From positions 23,083,575 through 23,147,574 of the forward strand of contig CM060466.1 in the NCBI GenBank assembly GCA_030544235.1: a DNA stretch of 64,000 nucleotides. The letters run 5' to 3'. The notes under the pieces are model-generated. The model worked only from the letters and a program-made list of their open reading frames with translations. It was not told the origin of the DNA and searched no databases. The stretch's first letter is position 1; every line of letters starts with the position of its first letter. A program made the position numbers and the translations under genes. The stretch comes from Lepturacanthus savala. Taxonomy: Eukaryota > Chordata > Actinopteri > Scombriformes > Trichiuridae. Positions 29,701 to 41,103 of the stretch are shown here, one piece after another.

Positions 29701-32494
29701 TTTTTACTGTTAACTGTGTGTCCAATAATGCGTCTGTTCTCGTCTGTTCTCCGCATCCTGGACGTGGCGACTGCAGGTGTGAGCAGACTCTCTTCAACGC
29801 TCCTGGTGAAGCCCTGGCTTTAACCGATGCCGCCCGCCTCTTTCTCTCGTCTGAGAAGGAGAACAGGGCCCTGCAGGCTCCAGGCTTCGACGAACACCTT
29901 CAGGCTGCACTCAACTGCTACAGCTTTGCCATCAAGGTATACTGGGATGTCTAGTTTTAGATGATATGTTTTAGTGTTTGGCATAAATATCATAATTTGT
30001 GTTCAATATGTGAACATATTGTGGATATTTAGAACAGATGTTTTAAGCAGACTTTTGTATTGTTCCCATATTCATACAGAGACAGCTGAGTAATGCTTTT
30101 GTCCAAATGGTTTACAGGTGTACATTGAGATGAACCAGCCTGTGATGGCAGCCAGCCTGTGTCTTGAACTTGGCAATGCACTCAAGGTAAAATGATTGGC
30201 TCACAGCCACAAGCTGTCCCAAAAGATTAATCATCTTTATTTATATATTTTTATATACCCCCCCCCCCCCAAAAAAAAAATACATTCAATAGGAGATGAA
30301 CAGACCAGGAGAGGCCATTGTTCATTACCAGAGGGCTGCAGAGCTGCAGACACAGACGCCCATTGAAGCCCTGCTGTCAATGGGAGAAATGGCCACATGT
30401 AAAATCCTCACACGTGAGTTTCAACTGGTTTCAGCAGGTTTTATTAAGCATAGCTCTGGAGACTCGTCGGTCAATCCACTGCTTTGGTTCAGGTTAAAAT
30501 TATCTCAACAGGTCCTGGATTCATTGTCATAATTGCCCAGAGGATGAATTTTAATGACTTTTTATCCTCTGACTTTTCCACCAGATCCACAAGAGTGGAA
30601 TATCTTGACATTTGAGTATTTGGGGCAGACATTCATGGTTCCGAGTGGATTGTTGTGTTCACTTTGGTGATCCTGTAACTTTATATATATATATATATAA
30701 GTGCATACAATATACCTTCTATATGAGTTGGTTTTCTGCTTTTTTTGCAGGTGACTATGACGGTGCTCTGTCAGTGTTTACAGAGATGCAGCTTATGTGC
30801 CAGGAGAGAGGACTGCAGCTCCCAGGCACCAGCACCCCTGTTGGTGAGGCTCTGAGACTCTGTTATCTGCAGATTCTGCCTGATCAAATCTCCTCCTGTG
30901 TATGAATAACTCATGGAATAGAAGCTCAGTGATGTGATTTTCTGTATAGAGGCTGAATGTAATATTTCTAAAAAATACAGTTTAGGCCTGATGTGGGTTT
31001 TTTTTTATTCTTGAGATCAAAACCTAGGACCTTCTAGCAATCTTTTTCTTACTTCCTTAAATATCATGACTGCGTTTTATTTGATAACCGCAACTATAAA
31101 CTATTAAATACTGAAATCTCCTGATTTTTTTTTTCTTCTGTCTTTGTTTTCTTCAAATCCTTCAAGGGGCTTTTCTGGACATTGTGTCAAAGTGTGAGAT
31201 CTCCAGAGTGTTACTGCTGATGCTGCTTGAGGTAAGCACCGTGGACTTTATATCAACCCATATAAAACAAGGACTGGAACCATAAAGAGTTAAGTCAGAA
31301 TGCAATGCTATCACAATATTTCTGGCAACGGGTGATTCTGTGATATATTGTCTATTACAAGGAAATCATCTATATCTCAATGGTGATGTGTAAGTGGAGG
31401 GAATATCCAGTATGTAATAAAAAAAATGGAAAGAAGGAAGTAAACTTGTAGTATTAAAAAATCACTAGTTTTTAAGTGGTTGTAATGGAACACTGTGTAC
31501 AGAGGAACAGCTGCCAATATTTCACAGCCATAAACTAGCAACGGGTGAACTGTCAGGAAGCAGAATAAGAGCTCAAATTTCAGCAGGAAAAGAAGTAAAC
31601 ACTTGTGCAAAAAAATCTATATTGCATCAAAATACTGGTTATGCATCCAACCCCTGTAAGTGTTCTTCTTTCTAAAAAAAAAAAAAAAAAAAAAAGTAAT
31701 TGTTGGCACAGATCAGTCAACTTTGATTTCCTGTGCAGCCTCCGCCTCAGAAGCTGCTACCAGAACACGCTCAGACCCTGGAGAGATACGCATGGGAGTC
31801 GTTTGACCCTCACAGTCAAGGTAGGAACGCACCAACACTCCGTTTTAAAATGAGAATCGCAAACATAGACGTTTTCACTAAGAATCTCTGCATCTCTGTC
31901 ATAATTCCTCTGATGGATAGTTAATTGAAGTCATGTAAATGTTGTGTTCATCCTCCTTCAGTGACCTTCCTGGCAGAGAATATTTTCCTGCTCCTGCAGT
32001 CAGTCGTGGTGAGTTTCTTCATGCGCATACTTGTAAAGGTCACAGGATTTCCTGATCCTCCCTGACTCACACAGGAAAAAAACGATGGTCGTCGTGGCCT
32101 TCACATGATAAGATCCTGTATTTGAATTTGCAGCAGTCGTGCATGTGTTCTCAGACTTTAAACTAGATATATAAATGTTTGTCGAGATATTCTGAAAGTG
32201 CAGCTGCCGTTTTCTTTGTGCAGCTAATAACGGCAAATCTGTTTTGCAGATGGCTTGTCAGGAGAAAGACACAGAGTCCCTTAAGTCTCTTCAGACTGAG
32301 CTATGGTGAGCGTTCAAAAATCTTAATTTCCATCACGTGGTGGCAATTGAGCGGCATAACTTTCCATATTGATAATGTGTTTGTGTGTGTTTTTTTTTTT
32401 TTTGCCCATCAGGCCGTTGCTGACTGCTGAGCAGAATCACCTCCTCCACCTGGTGGTGCAGGAGCGCATCACGCCTTCTGGCCAAGGCATTTAG
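26789..32494 (+). CDS. f8a: 40-kDa huntingtin-associated protein (HAP40)
   Basis: HAP40 is an alpha-helical, TPR-like protein that binds and stabilises huntingtin and, with it, acts as a Rab5 effector in early-endosome movement. Twelve exons: 26789-26847, 27285-27331, 28065-28137, 29777-29936, 30118-30186, 30293-30413, 30751-30843, 31167-31231, 31739-31820, 31962-32008, 32250-32305, 32413-32494. Phases close to 317 aa. Near-identity to human F8A1 is clear in FLARYR.VSNKLKKRFLRKPNVAEA, PGEALALT.AARLFL, KLLPEHAQTLE.Y.WE.FD and PLLTAEQNHLLHLV, ending SGQGI. Human F8A1 is 371 aa and carries a Pro/Ala-rich insert before the GAF(S/L)D segment; here that insert is absent (STPVGAFLDIV). Human F8A copies are intronless, so this multi-exon gene likely shows the ancestral structure. 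Confidence 0.95.
28676..28931 (-). mobile_element. Diverged SINE copy in f8a intron 3
   Basis: Shares 'GTCTCCAATTAACCTAGGCATG', 'TTTTTGGACTGTGG' and 'CTTGCTGTGAGGCAACAGC' (plus-strand reading) with the copies at 19.3 and 41.5 kb. It is preceded at about 28545-28620 by a different repeat carrying 'TTTATATAGCACCCCCAGAG'. Boundaries are approximate. Confidence 0.6.
29238..29288. repeat. Three perfect 17-bp tandem repeats
   Basis: The unit AGCACGATACTACGAAA occurs three times without a mismatch in f8a intron 3. A (TAA)n run lies just upstream at about 29164-29180. Confidence 0.95.
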
Positions 32495-32907
32495 CACAGT
32501 CCACTTTTTACTCACTTCCTCTGGGAACGATACTTTATATAATGGAACATTCCTGTTTCTTACTGGGTCTGTTGTAAGGCCTGAATAAGTGTTGTTTTTC
32601 AGAACCTCAATGTTGTAACTTTCACTCGGAGTAACACAATATAAAACTTTCCCCTTTTATCTAGTCAAATCACACGGATTAAGAAATAAGTGAAAACCCA
32701 ATTTAAAGCTGTAGTATGTTGACCCGTGATGTGAGATTGATGTCAGGATTCTGACTTTACTTTTATGTTAAATTTAAAGGAATTTTAATGAGCTGCAACA
32801 ATTAACCTGTATTTATTACACCTTTTGAGTTGGATCTTGTAGTATTTATTCACTGTTGTTGAATAGATGAAACATGAAACAGATGAATGCCTTATGTTAT
32901 AATTTCT

Positions 32908-32919
32908 TTTATTAATAAA
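32908..32919. terminator. Palindromic poly(A) signal shared by convergent genes
   Basis: TTTATTAATAAA is its own reverse complement and so presents AATAAA on both strands. On the plus strand it is 420 bases after the f8a stop. On the minus strand it is about 1.36 kb after the EMP-gene stop. It could serve both convergent transcripts. Use by f8a is the stronger inference. Confidence 0.5.
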
Positions 32920-33479
32920 TGATATGGCTTAAATTCCAATGTAATTACAACCTTCTAATGCATAGTTCTGAAATATGATCAAATGAAACGCCACTGTTCT
33001 CCATCCTGGTTCACGTTATGTTCACTTGTACAAATTGCATGTACTTTCTTATGATAGCAGCTGACTAAAAACACACAAGTCAAACATGGATTAAAAAAGA
33101 CACTCAATAGAAAATGTTACAAAAATATAATGGTTACAATATACATAGATAAAAACAACGGATACACTATACTTCAGTTGTAAAATAATGATACACGATT
33201 AAAACTACTTGTCCTGTAAATAAAGGCATGTGTTTTCTGATTGTTCAAGTACTGCAACAGGAATGTTGTAGTGTTGCCAGCATGCCGTACCTTCCCAGAT
33301 ACAGTATTTTTCACTTTTTGATTCTGGGAACCCACAGTAGTAGCTGTCAGCCTCACAACTTGATACTTCAGGATGGTAAGTACTTTCATTTCTCAGAATG
33401 GTTTTGAATTACTACATCTCAAAAAAAAGAAGCTTATACTGAGCTTTTTACTTTAATATTCCCAATCTCTGAATTTCGT

Positions 33480-33845
33480 AAAATTCTTAAAGGCACATTT
33501 TGTGAAATTTGCTTTCTAACTGAGCATTGGATAAGAGGATTGATACCACTCTAATGTGTGTGTTGTAAATATGGAACCACTTCCATTAGCCAGTTAGCTT
33601 AGCAGAAAGACTAAAAATAAGTAAGTTTAGGATAGCCATGGATTGGCCCCCTGATTTTTTTTTTCTTTTAGACAAGGCCAGGCTAACTGTTTCCTACTGT
33701 TTCCAGTTTTTGTGCTAAGCTAACTATATTGCTGCTGGCTGTAGTTTAACACCTAAATGTACAGAATGGTAACAATTTTCTCATTAACTATAAAAGAAAG
33801 CGAATAAGTGAACTGTTCTCAAAATGTTAGCTATCCCTTTAAAGT
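33480..33845. mobile_element. Teleost-type TIR repeat in the EMP-gene 3' flank
   Basis: Starts CTTAAAGGCACATTTTGTG and ends AAAATGTTAGCTATCCCTTTAA, an imperfect inverted pair. The interior has 'TTGTGCTAAGCTAACTAT' and 'GCTGCTGGCTGTAG', shared with 8846-9462 and 55946-56105. No coding capacity. Confidence 0.5.
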
Positions 33846-34276
33846 ACAAACATAACTGAGTTTTCCAAATATATATGTAACTACCCGATGGAAAGATGCT
33901 CATACTGCTATGAAATGAGCACCTTTTTAATCTCAACCATTACCTTGTACCCATACTGCCCTGCTCTTGAATCAAATATTGCCCTCTACTGCTCAGTCAA
34001 ATAGAAATGTATGAGGAAAAAAAATGTCCATAAAAGTTAAGCCCTTCATGTAATATTAGCATCTGTTCAATTTACTAAATTACTTATTACCTAATATTCA
34101 AAATATAAAATGGCTCTTGTTAGCAATTGAACATTATTCCCCAATTGTCCTAGCTGCAAATGTAAATCAACAAATTTGAATGGGTTTTTCCTCAAATTTT
34201 GAAGAAATTCCCATTCTCGATTGTCCCAAATTCAAACGAACGTGATCTCAGCCTCGGCCTTCTCCCTCCTATCGTT

Positions 34277-37230
34277 TTACTCGCTCTTCTTCCGCAGGAC
34301 GAGGTAGGTGATAGCTAAGAGGAAGGTGAAGACAAAAGAGATCCAGGCCAGGACGTAGGAGTGTCCGTACCCCCCTTTTTCATTGACGTGAAGCTCAGCT
34401 GTGTAGATTGAGGCCGCTATCATTATACACAGGCCTGCAGGATACAAGATGCTGTCAGACACTTTACAACCAGACCAGGTAATTTAAAGGTCAACGTTTA
34501 TTCTTCCCCATTATGAGCTAAGAATATCAAACAGTCATTGTGCAGCAAAAAATGAAAAACGATTCCAATTTTCCAATGATATAAACTCGTCTGTCAGTCT
34601 GCCACTTTGGTCCAGACTTAAATATTTCAACAACTATTGGATAGATAAAATGCAGACATCTGCGGTCCCCAGAGAATAAATGAATCCCTGTCTTTTCCTC
34701 TAGCACCATCATGAGGTTTGTGTGCGTGGTGTAAAATATCTCAACTATTGGGTGGATCGCCATGAAATTCTGTACAAATATTTGTGTTTCCCCCAGGATG
34801 AATTTTAATAACTGGTGATCCTCTGACTTTTTATCTTCAAACGCTAATGACATTCCCATCCGCCTCAGCTGCGCTTTGTGTTTAGTGCCAATTAGCAAAT
34901 GTCGGCATGTTTCACGCTAAACTAAGATGGTGAACATGGTGAATATTGACAGCTATTTTCAAATAATAATGATTAAAATTATCATTTGTTGCAGCCCTAC
35001 ACATTATACCAGCTCGCATCAACGGGTTAGCATTCAGCTCAATGCACTAAATGCTTTGATCTTAGTCAGCATGTCTTTAAATTCTAGTTTTGTTAATTGA
35101 CTTGTGGCATCAATGAAGATAAATCAGATTGTCCTGTTTTGTGACGTGATCATATTGTAATTCACTCTTACCAAAACCTTTTATCATAATATTCTGTCCA
35201 TACAATATGTTCACATATTTAAATCATCCCCTAATGACTTCAGTTATATAAAACTGACTCTCTCTGTGAAAGATATTATGGTCCTTTCATCCACATATGT
35301 TTATTTGTACAGGATCTACAGGCTGTGAAAATGCCAAATCACTATGAAAATAATCAGGTTTTTACACCTGTCAAGATTTGAACTTGAACCTGACAGGTTT
35401 TTGATATTGTTTAGGCTGGGGCATAATTTCCACAGACAGGGTGGATATGTCCCCCACTTCAAAAAAATCCTGTTTGTGTCCCTTCCCATATCTTTAACGG
35501 TTTTGCTGAATATGCTACAGTTTGGCCAGATGGAGATCTTTTAATTTTTACCTGTCACCTGGTTCCCATCAGAACTGGCCATTGCCAGCATTTTTAACAT
35601 GCTTCCTTTTATGGAAATTTAGTTTAATTATTTGTATAGAACTTTTCATGCAGCAGTTGTAACTCTCAAGGTGCTGCACACATAAGAAAAGTACCTAAAA
35701 TACAAAAATACATTGCATCAGATTTCGGGTGTAGACTATAATGTGGCACTGTTCTAAAAAGGGTTGAGTTAAGACTTACCCACAAACCCCAAAACCCCCC
35801 TCGCTAAATGTGTGTTTTTAAAACGCTTCTCAGGGTTGTGCTCACTCTGTCTTGCACCGAATCCTTTTAAAGGAGCAACAGCCAATGGGGAGATTCCGAC
35901 TCTCTGCCCTCCAACCAATGGTGTAGCTTCATCACTCAGACAGTCAGTGACAGACATTTACATTTATATGGCTGCTTCTGTGTTGTAATCAGTGCTTCTT
36001 TCTCTGCCAATTCAGTCCTAGTATTCAAGCCCATCGACTAAAACTTATAGGTTTGCAATATCTGCTCTAATATTTCGGACAGAAGCTGAAATGCAATGTA
36101 AATATATGCAGTGACAGACACACAGACCTAAAAAAAAAATTGATCTGAAAGAGTTCTAAAACAATGGTATTTATGGCCAAGTTTTAGCGACGTGAACCAG
36201 AGAAACACACACAACTGAGCTGTAAGAAGCAAGGAAATAAATCATTATATCATATAGCTGCAGGTCAAACGTTTGATCCCAGATTACTTACAGGCGATTA
36301 GCTGTAAAACGCCAGTGAAGGTGAACCTCTGGCCTTTGGGCAGGGTGAACAGCTGAGCCACAAACACAAACAAGGCCAGGATGGCAAATATACAAGCCAG
36401 CACTGAGGTGGCCTGCACTGCCTGGAGGTATTCTGCAACAGCAGCATGACATAAAGACAGTCAGTGACAGGGCCCTGTAACTAGTATGCATTATGGCTGC
36501 TTATAGCTGATCTATTCACAATATTAACGTTCCTAAATTAATAAAACCTACTGATAATTCATGAACATTATAGAACCTTGCAAACAAGGTAGCATATGAC
36601 CTCTGATTTCTAGTCATTAATACTATTAATAACCATTTCTGACCAGTTGCAAATTCCTAAGATAAAGATAAAGTCATCATATTCAATGTATCTTGACAGT
36701 CTCCTTCATTAAAAACATTCATTTACCCCCTGGGTAGTCCTTCAGGTTGGTGTACTTCCAGCCTGTGTTGGACAGGTCCCACCTGGCCCACAAGTCAGTG
36801 GACATGGTATCAGTGACCCACCAGGCCTGGAGACACAAGAATATACAGTTAACAGGAGTTCAAGGCAGCTGTACTGTCAACAAATGTTAATGCTTGACTT
36901 TCCCCCCACTTAATTTTGTCCCTCACAGGCGTAGATGTACTCGCTGTCTCCTTATGTTTCTTTTAAAGACAAGATATTCATATATTCTGTTAAGGGTTTG
37001 GTGAACATCTGTCTGTATAGATATGCTGCTCTGCAACATGTGTGGGTGGCAAAATACTCCCCAGACAGAGATTGTTAAGATTTTACTCCTTGGTGTTTCC
37101 AACCCTTTCATCTGAGAAATTTCTAATATTTCTCTGTTGGCATCTATACACTCAAAATGCTATAAATCATTTTGTTCTAAGCATCTAAGCATGGGCGGGC
37201 TGTCCTAAAAAAGTGAGAAGACAAAAAGAC

Positions 37231-37273
<43 letters not shown>

Positions 37274-37560
37274 GATAGATAGATATAGATAGATATAGAT
37301 AGATATAGATATAGATCTATATCTATATATATATATAGATCTATATCTATATATATATATAGATCTATATCTATATATATATATAGATCTATATCTATAT
37401 ATATATAGATCTATATCTATATATATATATAGATCTATATCTATATATATATATAGATCTATATATATATATAGATCTATATCTATATATATATATAGAT
37501 CTATATCTATATATATATAGATCTATATATATATATAGATCTATATATATATATATATAT

Positions 37561-37595
<35 letters not shown>

Positions 37596-37701
37596 TACAC
37601 ACACACACACACAACAACCCACTTACATTATCAATGGTGGCCACCAGAAGCAGGATGATGGTGGTAATGTGTAGAAGGACGATTCCAGCCAGCACCAACA
37701 T
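34277..37701 (-). CDS. Epithelial membrane protein (PMP22/EMP family, EMP2-like)
   Basis: EMP proteins are four-helix membrane proteins that affect adhesion, integrin trafficking and caveolae. Coding exons on the minus strand: 37701-37627, 36826-36727, 36432-36292 and 34434-34277; phases close to 157 aa. The acceptor of the first coding exon gives 9 bases of 5'UTR (to 37710). A non-coding first exon probably ends at 38552 (CAG/GTAATG). Transmembrane segments: MLVLAGIVLLHITTIILLLVA, SVLACIFAILALFVFVAQLF, VLQLIACLCIMIAASIYT and YVLAWISFVFTFLLAITYLV, then the basic end RKKSE. DNAWWV, LQAVQAT and CLCIMIAASIYT favour EMP2. Position beside grin2b and the 157-residue length favour EMP1, so no symbol is given. 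Odd: the first extracellular loop has no cysteine, although family members usually have LWxxC plus a partner cysteine. It converges on f8a. Confidence 0.88.
34435..36291 (-). other. Last intron of the EMP gene
   Basis: Acceptor and donor fit the consensus on the minus strand. No exon or clear repeat was recognised inside. The segment at about 34560-34900 ('TTCAACAACTATTGGATAGATAAAAT', 'ATTGGGTGGATCGCCATGAAATT') resembles a widespread fish repeat, but I cannot name it. Confidence 0.5.
37230..37616. repeat. Complex self-complementary AT-rich satellite in EMP intron
   Basis: (CT)n at 37231-37254, then (TA)n. Next is about 250 bases of units built from TATAGATCTATATCTATATA, followed by (TAGA)n at about 37561-37594 and (CA)n to 37616. 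The AGATCT-centred units are palindromic, so the array can fold on itself. It lies only about 10 bases downstream of the splice donor of the first coding EMP exon (minus-strand donor at 37626-37625). Confidence 0.95.
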
Positions 37702-38185
37702 TGTGGCCTTCTGAAAAACTGATAACGGGACAAGGAGGAAGGATGCATTTATTTTTGACGCAACACAGCCTGAGGAAACACGCACACACACACGCACACA
37801 CACAGAGAGAGATACAACTGTCCTAAATATATAGCGTCTGAAACAGAAAGGAAAGAAAAAAGAGTGTCAGAGGAGAAGCGATCCGTTGCATGCGAGTCCA
37901 AACTCGCCCCAGAAGTCTGGCAGACAATTATTTGAATAACTGCACAGCTGCTGTCAAACAGGTTCCTGGCAGCTGACTTTAAAACTTAAAAAAACGAAGA
38001 AGTTATTTCTATAATAAGACACTTCAGATGAATTGACACCCACTCGTAGCGCAAAGAAATACTTGTCTTGTTTTCTTAAAGACTCATTTTTCTTGGTTTC
38101 GGACTATTTCCGTTGACAAGAAAGGCGCATTTGTTGAGACGGTGTTAGGGCATTCTCGAATGGGTGCCGCTCCGTTACACACGCA

Positions 38186-38216
38186 CCCACGCGTGCGCGC
38201 GCGCACACGCACACAG
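38186..38216. repeat. Alternating purine-pyrimidine (CG/CA) tract
   Basis: GCGTGCGCGCGCGCACACGCACACA is an alternating tract able to adopt Z-DNA. It lies about 340 bases into the EMP transcript from the putative first exon, in its first intron. Confidence 0.8.
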
Positions 38217-39166
38217 GCCCTTTACTATAGTCAACAACTTTGAAAAAAGCGCGAGAATGCGACGACTGGGAAATAATAATGAACACACCTCTTTAGTTTT
38301 AGGCCGAAATATGAACCGCTGTGACATTGTATCCGTAAATAATCCGTTTTCCAGTCGCGCGTCTTTTGTTGCGCTCACGGCCACTAACCGAACAATTCTT
38401 CAAAGCAAATCTGAGCTCCTGCCTAAGATCACTTTTTCTGCACCCAACACACCTCAAAACCCCTTAAATCCCGCGGAACCGCCTTTCCATAACATCACCC
38501 ATAAGACGTAGCTGCTCCTAAAAAAATGTAAAGGACGCGAAGAAACATTACCTGAAAGCGCTTTAACGCACGGCCCGGGAGTTATTTGGAAATGTGAAAC
38601 ACTGTAGACCCACCCAGCTTTGAATTCGAAGCACACACATCACCCTGTTTTCCTTCATTCCCTCTCTTTCCCTTCACCAAGCCCCACCCATAAAGTTTCA
38701 AATTTTTTTCCCTCAATGAAATGTCCAGACGAACCAAACGGCTTCAGGAACCAGGAACCCCTCCTTCCCTCCCTGCAAAAAAAGAAAAAAAAACACACTA
38801 GTCAAAAAAAAGTAACTCTTTAAAATCCTTAATTGGCAAATAGATTTTTAACACCTGAAGCTGCTTCTTCTTTTATTCCTCAAATATCTTACCAGGCTTC
38901 AGCAGACAGGTTGGATTTTTTGAGTTTTACAGCTCACCTTGGTGTCTGATCTGAATAATGTAGACCTACTATTCATATTCAAAGGAATTATTATTTTGGA
39001 AACATATCTTGCAGCACTTTTCTCTACTTTCATAGGTTTTATGGTTCATTATCCACTTAAATTGACCCCTAAAGCTGAGGCATAAAGAAGTGATGCACAT
39101 CTCCACATTTCCCCCACACCGCTGTGCTCTGGTGGTGACGTTTCCAAGTGAGTAAAAAAGGTAAAA

Positions 39167-39227
39167 GGATCCATCGTCCCATGCAGACGATGGATCCCAC
39201 GTCTGCATCGTCCCATGCAGACGTGGG
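39167..39227. repeat. Two overlapping perfect hairpins and an 18-bp direct repeat
   Basis: Hairpin 1: 39167-39178 pairs with 39186-39197 (12 bp, 7-base loop). Hairpin 2: 39196-39208 pairs with 39215-39227 (13 bp, 6-base loop). The two share two bases. CATCGTCCCATGCAGACG occurs at both 39172-39189 and 39206-39223. All pairings are exact. Confidence 0.95.
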
Positions 39228-41103
39228 TTATGATTGGTGCGACAGACTAACAATAAAAATCAATCCAGATCAATAAAAGGCTTTGAACGGAATATTTTAT
39301 CACGTGTCAGTCAAATCCTCTCGCAGCATCGATTCTGCCATCACAACAGCAACTGATGTTCCCCCCAAGGTTTATAAATCAAAACACAAGGACGAGCATT
39401 AAAAGACATTCGCAGACATGGAGGAGGATAGAAATTTACACAGATATCAAGTATTTCAAAGCAGACATAGAATTATCCCATAAAAAAAATCTCTGGCACA
39501 TCATTTGAAGGTTTTTGCAGATTTGCAGTGTAGACAGATCCATTCCTCGTTCCCATTGCATGTGCTCGCAACTAGAGCTGCAACGACGACTTGATTAATC
39601 GACTATTTTGATAATTGAACAGTTGTTTTGGCACTTTTTTTAATAGATAAGGACAAACTGTCTTATTTTAGCCAGATATTGTCAGATTGGTATTATTATT
39701 GGCTGCGGTGTTAAAAACACTGTGCTATTTGGGGATTACTTGGCAGACAGTGCACATCTACTAAAGCCTTTCATCACCTGTGTCAGACTAGAAAAAAAAA
39801 AAAAGCTCAAGCAGTTATGGGTCTTCTCATTATGACAAAAGAGCTGTTTTGAAAGGCGGTAAAAGAATTTATGGCCGGTCTTTTTCTAACAGGCCTCGGC
39901 TCATCTCTGCCTCTGTCTCATCTGCCCCGAGGCCGAGGTCTCTCAGCGGCGACCGCACGGCCTGACGTGGTGCTGATCCGCCACACGACAATGGCCGCTT
40001 TATCCCCCTGGAGGTGGGACGAGGAGAGATACCATAATTACTTCCTTTGCTCTGTCGCTGACCACTCCCTTATGTGTCGACAGCACAGGATCGTTCCATT
40101 TGAGCAGCCTCACCCTGGAAATAAATCAAGATCGCACTCTGGATCGGGTCATCTGCGGTCACCACATGGCTCGGATGCCAAAAAAAAAAAAAGTAGAGAA
40201 GTAAAGCAGCAAAAAAAAATTAATATGTTGTTTCCTGTGGTTTGTTGTAACCAACAGTCCTTGAAGAGGATTTGTCCTATTAAACCAAAAACCGCATCTC
40301 CTTTGTTGGGAATAAATTTCTCTATGGCTGTTTGTTAGACGCACGAGTTGCGTGTTATGTAACTCTTATGGAGCCATTAGTGTAAGTTTCTGTTTTTATT
40401 ATAGTGCAGCGGAGATGAAAGTCATTTGAGAGCGATATTACAGTCAGCGGGTGTGAGAATAGACTATAGGGGGAAGTATTTTCTCCTGCCAATGAGTCTG
40501 AATGGGAGTCAAGATTGAAACCATTATATGTGACCCCTGACGGTTTGTCATGTCTTCACGGTGAATGGTGAGTGGGTGAGCAGTGCCGCTTCCCTCTTTT
40601 ACACCACTTCTGAGTCAGCGGTGTTTTCTATTCCCATCACAGCATGTGGGCCTCTACAGAGAGTACAATATAACATCCATTGTGCGCTGAGTGTTTATTG
40701 GACACATATTACAGAGGAGCAGCTGAAACGGCCTGTCTGCTCGGTGAATCACTCTTTCCTGAGTTCTCCTTGGAGGAAAGAAAAAAAATCGGAAACCAAA
40801 ATGTTTCATTGCTTTGATTCCATGATTATGCGTCATATTTTTTCACATTGTTTGGATTAAATAAATAAATTCTGCTAAAACAGAGAAGAGCTTTGGTTTG
40901 AGGAGTGATAGTTTTGATAAATAATCAGTAATGTGGATATAATGACTAAATGGGTAAAGGCTAGAGCAGTGAAGTAAGATAGTTGATGATTAACTTTTTT
41001 TTTAAATATAAACTATTTTGCATAACGTTTTTAGCCTTGCCAATTCAGTTATTCTATCTTATGGTTTATCAGCTAGAACAAGTGGGAATTTAAAAAAACT
41101 ATA

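Noticed and set aside
37395..37803. Minus-strand frames encoding SIYLSIYIYIY repeats
   Set aside because: Translation of the palindromic satellite; only the part matching MLVLAGIVLLHITT belongs to a real exon.
39871..40338. 155-codon plus-strand open frame upstream of the ZP gene
   Set aside because: No recognisable domain, a Lys run from an A-rich tract and no partner exons; more likely non-coding sequence.
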